Shown here: one piece after another, positions 52,517 to 59,943 of the stretch
Numbering within the stretch: the stretch's first letter is position 1
Layout: each line of letters opens with the position of its first letter
From: Georgenia ruanii
GTDB taxonomy: Bacteria; Actinomycetota; Actinomycetes; Actinomycetales; Actinomycetaceae
Direction of reading: 5' to 3'
DNA: 64,000 nt
Assembly: GCF_009193175.1 (NCBI RefSeq)
Contig: NZ_VUKE01000016.1
Location: 1-64,000 of the forward strand
Notes under the pieces: generated by a model
The model's database searches: none
What the model was told of the DNA's origin: nothing
What the model saw: the letters and a program-made list of their open reading frames with translations, nothing else
Program-made: the position numbers and the translations under genes

Positions 52517-53749
52517 ATGCTCCGCTCGCTCTTCTCCGGCATCTCGAGCCTGAGGTCGCACCAGACCATGCTCGACGTGACCGGCAACAACATCGCCAAC
52601 GTCAACACCACCGGCTACAAGGCCGCCCGCACGCAGTTCGAGGACACCCTGTCGCAGGTGCTTCAGAACGCCGGCGCGCCGCAGGCGGGCCAGGGCGGCA
52701 CCAACCCGGCGCAGGTCGGGCTGGGGGTGCAGGTCGCAGCGATCACCAACAACTTCACCGACGGGGCGACGCAGCAGACCGGCAGCCCTCTCGACATGAA
52801 GATCACCGGCGACGGGTTCTTCATCATCAACAGCGGCACCGAGCAGCTGTACACGCGCGCGGGTGCGTTCACGCTTGATGCGCTGGGGCAGCTCACGACG
52901 CCGGGTGGGGCGCTGGTGCAGGGGTGGGGAGTCGACGCGAATGGGAAAGTCGATCCCACCAAGTTCGGAAATATCTCGCTGCCTGTTTCCACGACGATGG
53001 GAGCGCGGGCGACGGCGGAGGCAGTCTTCGAGGGCAACCTTCCTGCGGAAGTTGCTGGTGGAACCACGATAGACCGAACCATTCAGATCTACAACGAGCT
53101 TGGCGTTGCCCGTGATTTGAAGGTCACTTTCGCCAAGCAGGCTGACGGCTCATGGAAGGTAAACGCCGGGGATGGCGCCGCAACAGCCGTCGAACTGACG
53201 CTTACTCCGGTCCCAGCAGTTAAGGCCGACCCGAACGCCACACCTCCTGTCGAGGCGGTTCCTGCTGGAACATTCGACATGAGCCCCGTTGCCCCGTGGA
53301 AGGTCGGCGGAGTCACTATTGACCTCTCGCGCGTCAGCGGGTTCGGAAACTTGAGCACTCTCGAGGCGAAGAGTCAGGACGGCATGGGGGCCGGCACGCT
53401 GCAGTCGTTCAGCATGAACGCAGACGGCACGCTGATCGGGTCGTTCTCCAACGGCTTCAAGGAGCCAGTCGGACGAATCGCATTGGCAAACTTCGCTAAC
53501 GCGGCTGGTCTCGAGAAGGCTGGCGGTACCGCATTCCGCAGCACGGTGAACTCGGGAGAGGCGCAGGTTGGCACAGCGGGAACCGGTGGTCGTGGTTCGC
53601 TGAGCAGCCGAGCTCTGGAGATGTCTAACGTGGACCTCTCTCAGGAGTTCACCAACCTCATCATCGCCCAGCGCGGCTTCCAGGCCGGCTCGCGCGTGAT
53701 CACCACTTCCGATGAGCTGCTTCAGGAGCTCGTCAACCTCAAGCGATAA
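52517..53749 (+). CDS. flgE: Flagellar hook protein FlgE
   Basis: A 410-residue hook protein. The N terminus is L-R-S-L-F-S-G-I-S-S-L-R-S-H-Q-T-M-L-D-V-T-G-N-N-I-A-N-V-N-T-T-G-Y-K. The core has G-D-G-F-F-I-I and Y-T-R-A-G-A-F. The C terminus reads S-N-V-D-L-S-Q-E-F-T-N-L-I-I-A-Q-R-G-F-Q-A. The central third (about nt 52,930-53,560) is clearly more AT-rich and covers the exposed, variable hook domain. It is the last gene of this operon before a terminator. Confidence 0.95.
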   Translation: MLRSLFSGISSLRSHQTMLDVTGNNIANVNTTGYKAARTQFEDTLSQVLQNAGAPQAGQGGTNPAQVGLGVQVAAITNNFTDGATQQTGSPLDMKITGDGFFIINSGTEQLYTRAGAFTLDALGQLTTPGGALVQGWGVDANGKVDPTKFGNISLPVSTTMGARATAEAVFEGNLPAEVAGGTTIDRTIQIYNELGVARDLKVTFAKQADGSWKVNAGDGAATAVELTLTPVPAVKADPNATPPVEAVPAGTFDMSPVAPWKVGGVTIDLSRVSGFGNLSTLEAKSQDGMGAGTLQSFSMNADGTLIGSFSNGFKEPVGRIALANFANAAGLEKAGGTAFRSTVNSGEAQVGTAGTGGRGSLSSRALEMSNVDLSQEFTNLIIAQRGFQAGSRVITTSDELLQELVNLKR

Positions 53750-53769
53750 TCAGGAGCCTCAATAGACCT

Positions 53770-53801
53770 CACCCCTGCCGTGTTCGATTGCGGCAGGGGT
53801 G
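53770..53801. terminator. Terminator at the end of the flgB-flgE operon
   Basis: An 11-bp perfect stem cacccctgccg/cggcaggggtg with a 10-nt loop, 20 bp after flgE and 7 bp before the convergent methyltransferase stop codon. It probably serves both. Confidence 0.8.
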
Positions 53802-53808
53802 CGTCGTC

Positions 53809-54444
53809 TCAGCGGCGCGCCAACGCGCCAATGATGAGTTCGCGAGTCACTGCCGGGGTTCCGGGCAGTTCCACACGTCGCAGCGCTGCGGTGTCGAAAC
53901 CGGCCGCTTGCAGCGAGGCTCCGGTGTCCCGGTTGATGTGGCAGCCACCACTGAACGCTGGCCAGAGTCGGTCGAGACGATCCTGCCGACGCACAACTCG
54001 GTCATCCGCGCTGCGCACATGCTCCATCACCAGAAGCTTCCCGCCGGGCCGCAGTACCCGGTGCAGTTCCCGAGCCACGGCGTCGACGTCATCGACGCTG
54101 CACATCGTGAGCGTGGTGATGCCGATGTCGGCCGACTCGTCGTCCAGCGGCAGCGATTCGGCACCCACCGGATGAAGCTGCATGGACTCATCCATGCCCG
54201 CTGCGAGTCGCGTGCGCATGTAAGGGTCTGGCTCGATCAGGTGCACCTCGGCCACCGCGGCAGGGAGATGTGCCAGGTTGTGGCCGACCCCGGAGCCGAT
54301 GTCCAGGGTCACGCCGCGCGCCTGCCGCACCAGCGACCGTCGATGCTCGCCCAGCGGTCCTTTCTCCGCGGCGGCGCTGGCCCGGGCGTAGAACCACGCA
54401 AAGAACCGGTGCCCACGCTCGGCGCTCACTGCGGTGCGGCTCAT
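53809..54444 (-). CDS. Class I SAM-dependent methyltransferase
   Basis: A 211-residue protein. Motif I is V-T-L-D-I-G-S-G-V-G-H-N-L, motif II V-H-L-I-E-P-D-P-Y-M, motif III lies in E-S-L-P-L-D-D-E-S-A-D, and motif IV/post R-V-L-R-P-G-G-K-L-L-V-M-E-H. The pattern resembles UbiE/METTL7-like small-molecule methyltransferases, and the substrate is unknown. The ATG at 54444 has GAAGGG 8 nt upstream. It is part of a four-gene block that interrupts the flagellar island. Confidence 0.85.
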   Translation of the reverse strand: MSRTAVSAERGHRFFAWFYARASAAAEKGPLGEHRRSLVRQARGVTLDIGSGVGHNLAHLPAAVAEVHLIEPDPYMRTRLAAGMDESMQLHPVGAESLPLDDESADIGITTLTMCSVDDVDAVARELHRVLRPGGKLLVMEHVRSADDRVVRRQDRLDRLWPAFSGGCHINRDTGASLQAAGFDTAALRRVELPGTPAVTRELIIGALARR

Positions 54445-54550
54445 GTCGGGCCCTTCGTCGCGACGGCTTGCCTCAAGGCATGCGGATGCATAACGCACAG
54501 TAGGGGAGCGGGCCGCTCCCGAACGCCCGGCGGCACAGCGGGCCCGTTAC

Positions 54551-55906
54551 CTACCCCCGCGCCGCCTCGTAGCGCCGCAGCGCCTCGGCCCGCTCCGCGC
54601 CGTGGTCGACGATCCGCTCCGGATAGCCGTGTGCCAGCCCGTCGGGCACCCGCCACGGCTGGTGCACCGCCGCGCCGGGCACGTGCGCCAGCTCGGGCAC
54701 GTACCGGCGCACGTACTCGCCGTCAGGGTCGAATTTCTCGCCCTGGGTGACCGGGTTGAACACCCGGAAGTACGGCGCAGCATCCGTGCCGGTGCCCGCC
54801 ACCCACTGCCAGCCGTGGTTGTTCGAGGCGATGTCGCCGTCGCGCAGGTGCTCGAGGAAGAACCGGGCGCCGTGCGGCCACCACACGTGCAGGTCCTTGA
54901 CGAGGAAGCTCGCCACCACCATCCGCACCCGGTTGTGCATCCACCCTTCGGCGAGCAGCTGCCGCATGCCGGCGTCGACGAACGGGAACCCGGTCCGCCC
55001 CTCCTCCCAGGCGCGCACGTGGCCGGCGTTCGCCGGGTCGGCGTAGGCCATGCCGCGCAGGTCCTGGCGCAGGTCCGTCCACGCCGAGTCCGGCCGATGC
55101 CAGAGGACATCGGCGTAGAACTCCCGCCAGCACAGCTCGGCCACGAACCGCTCGGCGCCCGGGGACGTGCCGGCCGGGTGGGCGGCGACGTCGGCCAGCA
55201 TCGTGCGCGGGTGGATCGCGCCGTACTTGAGATGCACCGACATCTGCGAGGTGGCGTCGAGGTCCGGGCGGTCCCGGGTCTCGTCGTAGTGCGCCAGCCC
55301 GTCGTCGAGGAACTCCTCCCAACGCTCCCGAGCGGCCTCCTCGCCGGTCGGCACGACGGCGACGTCGTCACCCCCGGGCGGCGCCGCCGACTCGACGCCG
55401 CGGCGCCAGCGCACGCCCGCGGGAACCGGCGCGGGCGCGGGCCACCCATGCTCGCGCCAGGCGCGGGAGAACGGGGTGAACACCTGGAACGGCGTGCCGT
55501 CGTCCTTGTGCACCAGGCCCGGGCCGACGGCGTAGGGCGTGCCGGTGGCCACGAGCGGGACGTCGCCCAGGGTCCGCTCGACGCGACGGTCCCGCCGTCG
55601 GCCGTACGGCGTGGTCTCCCGGCTGACGTGGACGCTGGCGGCGCCGACCTCGTGGGCCAGGGGCGGGATCACGTCTTCGGGGCGGCCCTCGCGGACGACG
55701 AGGGCGCCGTCGTAGGACTCCTGAGCCGCGTGCAGCGCCGCAGACAGGTGGGCGCGGCGCACCGGGCCGGCGGAGGCCAGCAGCGTCGGGTCGGCGACGA
55801 AGACGGGCAGGACGTCGCCGCCCGCCTCGTGCGCCGCGAGGAGCGCCGGCAGGTCGTGCAGGCGGAGGTCGCGGCGCAGCCACAGCAACGCGGTCACGGT
55901 CGCCAT
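54551..55906 (-). CDS. phr: Deoxyribodipyrimidine photolyase
   Basis: A 451-residue class I CPD photolyase that repairs UV-induced pyrimidine dimers with blue light. The N-terminal Rossmann antenna domain starts L-L-W-L-R-R-D-L-R-L-H-D. The FAD domain has S-V-H-L-K-Y-G-A-I-H-P-R, W-R-E-F-Y-A-D-V-L-W-H-R-P and M-H-N-R-V-R-M-V-V-A-S-F-L-V-K-D-L. N-N-H-G-W-Q-W-V-A-G-T-G-T-D-A follows, with the tryptophans of the electron-transfer chain. The start at 55906 (M-A-T-V-T-A-L-L) matches the family; the open frame extends further upstream. Confidence 0.94.
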   Translation of the reverse strand: MATVTALLWLRRDLRLHDLPALLAAHEAGGDVLPVFVADPTLLASAGPVRRAHLSAALHAAQESYDGALVVREGRPEDVIPPLAHEVGAASVHVSRETTPYGRRRDRRVERTLGDVPLVATGTPYAVGPGLVHKDDGTPFQVFTPFSRAWREHGWPAPAPVPAGVRWRRGVESAAPPGGDDVAVVPTGEEAARERWEEFLDDGLAHYDETRDRPDLDATSQMSVHLKYGAIHPRTMLADVAAHPAGTSPGAERFVAELCWREFYADVLWHRPDSAWTDLRQDLRGMAYADPANAGHVRAWEEGRTGFPFVDAGMRQLLAEGWMHNRVRMVVASFLVKDLHVWWPHGARFFLEHLRDGDIASNNHGWQWVAGTGTDAAPYFRVFNPVTQGEKFDPDGEYVRRYVPELAHVPGAAVHQPWRVPDGLAHGYPERIVDHGAERAEALRRYEAARG

Positions 55907-56073
55907 CTTCCGCGACGGCGCGCGTGGCGGCATGCGGTGCGCGGGACGACGTGGGCGGGTGGGACAACCGGTGCCGATCAGTACACGGAGTCCGCCGCCG
56001 CTGAGAGCGTGGCAGCCAGTTCCCGGCCGACCGGCGCACACTGGACGGAGGCGTCACCCGGGAGGGCCGAGTC

Positions 56074-56271
56074 GTGAAACGCAGCCCTGTGCTGGCCGTG
56101 GTCGGGGTGCTCGTCGCCATCGTCGGCGTCGTCTGGACGCTGCAGGGGCTGGGGTACCTCGCCGGCAGCCCCATGACCGGCGTGCGGGCGTGGGCGGTGA
56201 TCGGGCCGATCGTCGCCATCGTCGGCGTCGTCCTGCTCGTCTCCGGCCTGCGGCGCCACCGCGAGCGGTAG
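56074..56271 (+). CDS. Small two-helix membrane protein
   Basis: A 65-residue protein with two hydrophobic segments (V-L-A-V-V-G-V-L-V-A-I-V-G-V-V-W and V-I-G-P-I-V-A-I-V-G-V-V-L-L) separated by G-L-G-Y-L-A-G-S-P-M-T-G, and a basic C terminus. GGAGGG lies 7 nt before the GTG start. Similar short proteins are common in actinobacteria; no function is known. Confidence 0.72.
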   Translation: MKRSPVLAVVGVLVAIVGVVWTLQGLGYLAGSPMTGVRAWAVIGPIVAIVGVVLLVSGLRRHRER

Positions 56272-56302
56272 GACTTCCGCGAGAGCCGGAACGCTACTGG
56301 CC

Positions 56303-56334
56303 GTACATCGTACGCATCGAGTTGTACGTTGTAC
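56303..56334. promoter_or_regulatory. Operator-like dyad and -10 of the MFS exporter gene
   Basis: GTACATCGTAC (56303-56313) and GTACGTTGTAC (56324-56334) are near-mirror 11-bp elements spaced by 10 nt. The second contains TACGTT (56325-56330), a TANNNT -10 that ends 6 nt before the ATG at 56337. A repressor bound here would block a leaderless promoter. Confidence 0.6.
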
Positions 56335-56336
56335 GG

Positions 56337-57662
56337 ATGAACGTCACTCTTTCGGGTGCGGCGGCCGCGGGCGTCTGGGCCGACCGCCGGTACCGGCGGC
56401 TGTGGGGGTCGGTCGGGGTCAGCCTCCTAGGCTCCGAGATCACGACCCTGGCGATGCCGCTCGCCGCGGTGGCGGTGCTGGACGCCTCGGCGCCGGAGGT
56501 GGCGCTGCTGTCGGCGGCCGGCACCGCGCCGTTCCTGCTGCTGGGGCTGCCCGCCGGGGTGTGGGTCGACCGCTGGCCGCGCCGCACGGTGATGGTCCGC
56601 ACCGACTGGGCCCGCGCGGTGCTCCTCGCCAGCGTGCCGGTGGCCTACGTGCTGGGGATGCTGACGCTGGCGCACCTCGCCGTCGTCGCCTTCGCCGTGG
56701 GATCGCTGAGCGTGCTCTTCGACGTCGCGGCGCTCTCCGTGCTTCCGGCGCTGGTCGCCCGGCACCACCTGGCTGCGGCCAACGGGTCGCTGGAGGCGGC
56801 CCGGGCTGTGGCGCAGACGTCAGGGCCAGCGCTGGGCGGCGTGCTGGTCCAGGCGGTGTCCGCCCCGCTGGCCCTGCTCGCCGACGGTGTCAGCTTTGTC
56901 GTCTCCGCGGTGCTGCTGCGCGGGCTGCCGCTACTTCCGGCGACCCAGCAGGCGGCCGAGCGCCGGCCCGTCCGGCGTCAGATCGCCGAGGGGCTGGCGT
57001 TCTGCCTGCGCCACCCGGTGATCCGGGCGCTGGCCGGCGGCGGGGCCTGGCTGAACTTCTGGACCCACGTGCTGCTCGCCGTCTTCGTCGTCTACGCCGT
57101 CCGCGAGCTCCACCAGACCCCGGCGACGATCGGCCTGGTGCTGGCCGCCTCCAACGCCGGCTACCTGCTGGGGTCCCTGCTGGTGCCGCGGCTGAACCGG
57201 TGGCTCGGGGCCGGGCCGACGGTCATCGCCGGCGTCCTCCTGCACGGCGGCCTCATCGGCGTCGTACTGGCGCCGGCCGCGACGCCGCTGCCCTGGCTGG
57301 TCGCGGCCTTCACGGTGCAGGCCGTCGGCGTGAGCCTGTGGAACGTCAACGCGGTGAGCCTGCGCCAGGCCGCCACCCCCGAGGCGCTCCTGGCCCGGAT
57401 GAACGCCACCACCCGGTTCCTCCTATGGGGCGCGATGCCCCTGGGCGCCGCCACCGGCGCCCTGCTGGCGACCACGGCCGGACTCCACGCCGCGGTGGCG
57501 GTGGCGGCGGTGGCCGCACCCCTGGTCGCGCTGCCCCTGGCGCTCTCGCCGCTGCGGATGGTCGGCGCGATCGCCGGCGCCGACGACGAGGACGGCGAGG
57601 ACCTCGCCGACGCCGGAGCGACGCCCGTCCCCGAGACGCAGGGTCAGCCGTCGGGGAGCTGA
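56337..57662 (+). CDS. MFS exporter, EntS/MFS_3-like
   Basis: A 441-residue major facilitator. The first helices read W-G-S-V-G-V-S-L-L-G-S-E-I-T-T-L-A-M-P, followed by the motif G-V-W-V-D-R-W-P-R-R-T-V-M. This is the pattern of the EntS/macrolide-efflux (MFS_3) group, which exports drugs or siderophores. The C terminus is an acidic cytosolic tail (D-D-E-D-G-E-D-L). The dyad overlapping its promoter implies a TetR-, MarR- or PadR-like repressor, but no regulator gene is adjacent. It is the last gene of the block inserted between flgE and flbD. Confidence 0.85.
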   Translation: MNVTLSGAAAAGVWADRRYRRLWGSVGVSLLGSEITTLAMPLAAVAVLDASAPEVALLSAAGTAPFLLLGLPAGVWVDRWPRRTVMVRTDWARAVLLASVPVAYVLGMLTLAHLAVVAFAVGSLSVLFDVAALSVLPALVARHHLAAANGSLEAARAVAQTSGPALGGVLVQAVSAPLALLADGVSFVVSAVLLRGLPLLPATQQAAERRPVRRQIAEGLAFCLRHPVIRALAGGGAWLNFWTHVLLAVFVVYAVRELHQTPATIGLVLAASNAGYLLGSLLVPRLNRWLGAGPTVIAGVLLHGGLIGVVLAPAATPLPWLVAAFTVQAVGVSLWNVNAVSLRQAATPEALLARMNATTRFLLWGAMPLGAATGALLATTAGLHAAVAVAAVAAPLVALPLALSPLRMVGAIAGADDEDGEDLADAGATPVPETQGQPSGS

Positions 57663-57804
57663 GGAGGTGGGTGCGGCTGGCCCGAGGCGCCGGTCGGCGG
57701 GCCGAAGAAGCTAGCGGTCCGGCCCCGCTCGAGGATGAGTCATCAGGCCGAGACGTCGACATCTCGCCGAGCGATGATATTCCGTGGGGCTGGTGTGACT
57801 GCTG

Positions 57805-57831
57805 TGAAACAGCGGCAAAATGGCCCGATAG
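57805..57831 (+). promoter_or_regulatory. Second sigma-28-like promoter upstream of flbD
   Basis: TGAA (57805-57808), a 15-nt spacer, then CCCGATAG (57824-57831). It has the same spacing as the main promoter 103 bp downstream, in an AT-rich patch of the 346-bp gap between the MFS gene and flbD. Confidence 0.4.
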
Positions 57832-57907
57832 CAGACTCGTCAACCCAAAGCGCGGCACCACGCCGACGACACGCGGTCGTCCTTGCGCATTCTTGAGCCG
57901 CAATTCC

Positions 57908-57934
57908 TCATCACGGCCCACCGGCGGCCGATGA
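57908..57934 (+). promoter_or_regulatory. Sigma-28-type promoter of flbD-motA-motB-fliL
   Basis: TCAT (57908-57911), a 15-nt spacer, then GCCGATGA (57927-57934). The predicted start is near 57941, giving a leader of about 68 nt. The upstream AATTCCT (57902-57908) is shared exactly with the fliC promoter. Confidence 0.7.
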
Positions 57935-57947
57935 GACGAGTGCAGGC

Positions 57948-57983
57948 CTCATGGACGGGGCCTGCGCAGGGCTCATGGACGGG
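57948..57983 (+). repeat. 24-bp direct repeat in the flbD leader
   Basis: ctcatggacggg occurs at 57948-57959 and 57972-57983, with similar flanking bases. The repeat begins within a few nucleotides of the predicted transcription start. Confidence 0.65.
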
Positions 57984-58008
57984 CCCGAAGACACAGGATG
58001 GAACGACC

Positions 58009-58293
58009 GTGATCATCGTGCGACGCCTCACGGGGCAACCTTTCGCGATCAACCCCGACTTGATCGAGCGAATCGAGTGCACCCCGGACACGATCCTCGT
58101 GCTGCTCGACGGCACCCGGTACATCGTCAACGAGTCACTGGACGAGATCGTCGCCCTGATCCAGGACCACCGCGCCGCCATCGTCGCGCGCTCGCTGAAC
58201 ATCTCCGCCACGGACGCCGCCCCCGTCGAGCGGCCCGCGGACGACGACAACGTCATCGTTCCCCTGCCGACCCGTCCCAGGGGGGAGAAGTAG
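58009..58293 (+). CDS. flbD: FlbD-family flagellar protein
   Basis: A 94-residue FlbD/SwrD-like protein: I-V-R-R-L-T-G-Q-P-F-A-I-N-P-D-L-I-E-R-I-E, then T-R-Y-I-V-N-E-S-L-D-E-I. The Bacillus relative SwrD raises motor torque, consistent with its place directly before motA-motB. The GTG at 58009 has AGGATGGA upstream. Its stop codon abuts the motA GTG. This is not the Caulobacter NtrC-like FlbD, which shares only the name. Confidence 0.88.
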   Translation: MIIVRRLTGQPFAINPDLIERIECTPDTILVLLDGTRYIVNESLDEIVALIQDHRAAIVARSLNISATDAAPVERPADDDNVIVPLPTRPRGEK

Positions 58294-59064
58294 GTGGATC
58301 CCGCAACGATCATCGGCATCGCCGTCGCGTTCGTCGCCATCTGGGGGGCGATGACCCTCGAGGGCACGCACGTGATGTCGATCCTGCTGCCCGGGCCGAT
58401 GCTGCTCGTCTTCCTGGGCACCATCGGCGCCGGCCTGGCCGGCGGCATGCTCAAGGACGCCCTCCACGCCGTCAGGCAGCTCCCACGGGCCTTCACCAGC
58501 AAGGCCCCGCGGCAGGGCGCCACCATCCCCACGCTCGTCGCGCTCTCCGACCGCGCCCGCCGCGAGGGCCTGCTCGCCCTGGAGGACGAGGCCCGCGACA
58601 TCGACGACGACTTCCTGCGCGACGGGCTCACCGCGGCCATCGACGGCGCGGACCCCGAGGAGCTGCGCGCCCTGCTCGAGGACCGCATCGACACCAAGCG
58701 CAAGCAGGACCGGATCGCCTCGGGCTTCTTCACCTCCCTCGGTGGCTACGCGCCCACGATCGGCATCATCGGCACCGTCGTCTCCCTGGTCCACGTGCTG
58801 GAGAACCTCACCGAGCCGGACAGCCTCGGCCCGCTCATCGCGGCCGCCTTCGTCGCCACCCTGTGGGGCATCCTGTCGGCAAACATGATCTGGCTGCCAC
58901 TGGGCGCCCGGCTCAAGCGCCTGTCCGACCTCGAGTGCGCGCAGATGGAGGTCACCCTCGAGGGCCTGCTCGCCCTGCAGTCCGGCGCCAACCCGCGCAT
59001 GGTCAGCGAGCGCCTCCGCAGCCTCGTGCCGGCCTCGGAGATCGTCGAGGACGCGGCGGCATGA
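58294..59064 (+). CDS. motA: Flagellar stator protein MotA
   Basis: A 256-residue stator subunit with four membrane helices (about 3-20, 29-50, 150-172 and 183-203). The cytosolic loop contains R-R-E-G-L-L-A-L-E-D-E-A and D-D-F-L-R-D-G-L. The proline-containing segment S-L-G-G-Y-A-P-T-I-G-I-I-G-T-V precedes helix 3. It forms the proton- or sodium-driven stator with MotB. GTG start immediately after the flbD stop. Confidence 0.94.
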   Translation: MDPATIIGIAVAFVAIWGAMTLEGTHVMSILLPGPMLLVFLGTIGAGLAGGMLKDALHAVRQLPRAFTSKAPRQGATIPTLVALSDRARREGLLALEDEARDIDDDFLRDGLTAAIDGADPEELRALLEDRIDTKRKQDRIASGFFTSLGGYAPTIGIIGTVVSLVHVLENLTEPDSLGPLIAAAFVATLWGILSANMIWLPLGARLKRLSDLECAQMEVTLEGLLALQSGANPRMVSERLRSLVPASEIVEDAAA

Positions 59065-59909
59065 GGTCCCCCCGGCGCCGCCGCGGCGGCGAGGAGCACG
59101 AGGAAGAGGTCAACGTCGAGCGGTGGACCACCAGCTACATGGACATGGTCACCGTGATGATGTGCCTCTTCATCGTCCTGTTCGCCATCAGCCAGGTGGA
59201 CCAGCAGAAGTTCTTCGCGCTGCGCGAGTCCCTCGCCGCCACCTTCGGCCAGCCCACCGGCGCCAACCTCCAGGTGCTCGACGGCGGCCAGGGCGTCCTC
59301 GCCGCCGACTCCGTGGTCCCGGACCCGCCGGACGTCACCAACCAGTCCGGCGGCCCCGTCCACGGCGTCGACGAGGCCGGCAACATCGAGAAGGCCCGCC
59401 AGGAGGTCGCCGACCTGCGCGAGCTGCAGCGGCGCATCCAGGAGGCCCTCGAGCAGCGCCAGGTGGCCAGCGACGTCACCTTCGCCATCACCGATCGCGG
59501 CCTGATCATCGGCCTGGTCAGCGCCGACGTCTTCTTCTCCACCGAGAGCGCGAAGCTCACCGACGAGGCCCTGCTGGTCATCGACGCCCTCTCCCCCGAG
59601 CTGGCCGCCACGCGCTACGACCTGTCCGTCGAGGGGCACGCCAACACCGTGCCCACCGTGCGCTACCCCACCAACTGGGAGCTGTCCGCCGACCGCGCCA
59701 GCCAGGTGCTGCGCCGCATGGTCGAGAGCGGCGGCGTCCCCGCCGACCGGATGCGCGCCGTCGGCCTCGGCGACGCCCACCCGATCGATGCCGCCGGGCA
59801 GGACCCCCTGACGATCAACCGCCGCGTCGACGTCGTCGTCCTCTCCGACGCCCCCGAGGCCGTCCGGGTGCTCATGCCGCAGGTCGCCGCCGAGACGGGA
59901 GGAACCTGA
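59061..59909 (+). CDS. motB: Flagellar stator protein MotB
   Basis: A 282-residue stator subunit. After a charged leader comes one membrane helix (about 26-43) whose start, S-Y-M-D-M-V-T-V-M-M, holds the ion-binding Asp28. An OmpA-like peptidoglycan-binding domain follows (about 150-270), with L-S-V-E-G-H-A-N-T-V-P, W-E-L-S-A-D-R-A and I-N-R-R-V-D-V-V-V. It anchors the stator to the wall. ATGA overlap with motA. Confidence 0.94.
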   Translation: MRSPRRRRGGEEHEEEVNVERWTTSYMDMVTVMMCLFIVLFAISQVDQQKFFALRESLAATFGQPTGANLQVLDGGQGVLAADSVVPDPPDVTNQSGGPVHGVDEAGNIEKARQEVADLRELQRRIQEALEQRQVASDVTFAITDRGLIIGLVSADVFFSTESAKLTDEALLVIDALSPELAATRYDLSVEGHANTVPTVRYPTNWELSADRASQVLRRMVESGGVPADRMRAVGLGDAHPIDAAGQDPLTINRRVDVVVLSDAPEAVRVLMPQVAAETGGT

Positions 59910-59910
59910 C

Positions 59911-59943
59911 ATGGACGAGACCACGGATCTGGAGGACCGCTGA
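59911..59943 (+). CDS. Possible 10-codon frame between motB and fliL
   Basis: ATG at 59911 encodes M-D-E-T-T-D-L-E-D-R and stops at TGA 59941-59943, which overlaps the fliL ATG (TGATG). GGGAGG lies about 8 nt upstream, and the frame itself carries the GGAGG for fliL. It may be a translated coupling peptide or merely a leader; too short to assess by composition. Confidence 0.35.
   Translation: MDETTDLEDR

Noticed and set aside
53750-57662. The inserted block as a mobile element or defence island
   Set aside because: No integrase, transposase, terminal repeats or defence-type domains (nucleases, NTPases, toxins) were seen; the genes have ordinary metabolic or transport functions.
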